Below, piece after piece: positions 63,960-64,000 of a stretch of 64,000 nucleotides of DNA. The position numbers and the translations under genes are program-made. The stretch is taken from positions 248,001 to 312,000 of the forward strand of contig CAWEZX010000004.1 of NCBI GenBank assembly GCA_963813555.1, given 5' to 3'. The notes beneath the pieces were generated by a model. It searched no databases and was not told the origin of the DNA. It worked only from the letters and a program-made list of their open reading frames with translations. Source of the stretch: Roseiarcus sp963813555 (GTDB lineage: Bacteria; Pseudomonadota; Alphaproteobacteria; Rhizobiales; Beijerinckiaceae). The number at the start of each line of letters is the position of its first letter. The first letter of the stretch is position 1.

Positions 63960-64000
63960 GCACCCTGGGAGAGACGGCTTTGCGTGGCGCGCAGCCTCTC

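Noticed and set aside
1..64000. CRISPR arrays, tRNA or rRNA genes
   Set aside because: No regularly spaced repeats, cloverleaf with T-loop consensus, or rRNA signature was found in the gaps between genes.

Overview
The window is GC-rich DNA from an alphaproteobacterium, most likely of the order Hyphomicrobiales (Rhizobiales). The evidence is the yajC-secD-secF operon followed by an Mth938-like gene and a squalene/phytoene-synthase-like gene, the cytidylate kinase, the acid-sugar and sugar ABC gene families, and the IS complement (IS630, ISAzo13, IS1380, IS5, IS110, IS3). The genus cannot be fixed from the sequence. No tRNA, rRNA or CRISPR array was seen.

Layout. 1-2947: end of a branched-chain amino-acid type ABC operon (livH partial, livM, and a fused livG-livF ATPase). 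2985-7275 (minus): sec operon with homologues of two mitochondrial complex I assembly factors at its end. 7508-11721: aqpZ, an ABC-F ATPase, a chorismate-lyase-like protein whose signal peptide is broken by an amber codon, and a crotonase. 11.7-26.4 kb: an accessory graveyard of insertion sequences (two IS630 copies abutting at a shared TA, ISAzo13, a third IS630, IS1380, two IS5-like, IS110, IS3). Among them are broken cargo genes (a fragment with an R-x4-H motif, a DUF488 start, a DUF3644 gene with a stop codon), one small intact KOW-like protein and an L-2-hydroxyglutarate-oxidase-like enzyme.

26.7-58.1 kb: a sugar/acid-sugar catabolic island with five ABC importers. (i) A minus-strand operon: GntR regulator, ribose-type importer, then denD-otnI-otnK-otnC, predicted to convert D-erythronate to dihydroxyacetone phosphate. 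(ii) An importer with a single-domain ATPase and two permeases fused in one chain. (iii) A MalFGK-type importer with a frameshifted ATPase. (iv) A plus-strand unit of PfkB kinase, RbsA/RbsC/RbsB, 3-hexulose-6-phosphate-synthase-like, 6-phospho-3-hexuloisomerase-like and FGGY kinase (frameshifted). (v) A second MalFGK-type importer whose permeases carry extra membrane helices.

58.1-64 kb: a shikimate-dehydrogenase-like gene split by an IS630-like element, msrA, a glycine-zipper protein, an MFS transporter and cmk.

Two themes cut across the window. First, many reading frames (cmk, FGGY kinase, MalK-type ATPase, several transposases) are broken by what look like single added bases. Because cmk is normally essential, sequencing error must be excluded before these are called pseudogenes. 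Second, short palindromic or dispersed repeats sit inside transposase genes. The most interesting biology is the hexulose-phosphate synthase/isomerase pair inside a sugar import operon, and the unusual fusions and extensions of the ABC proteins.
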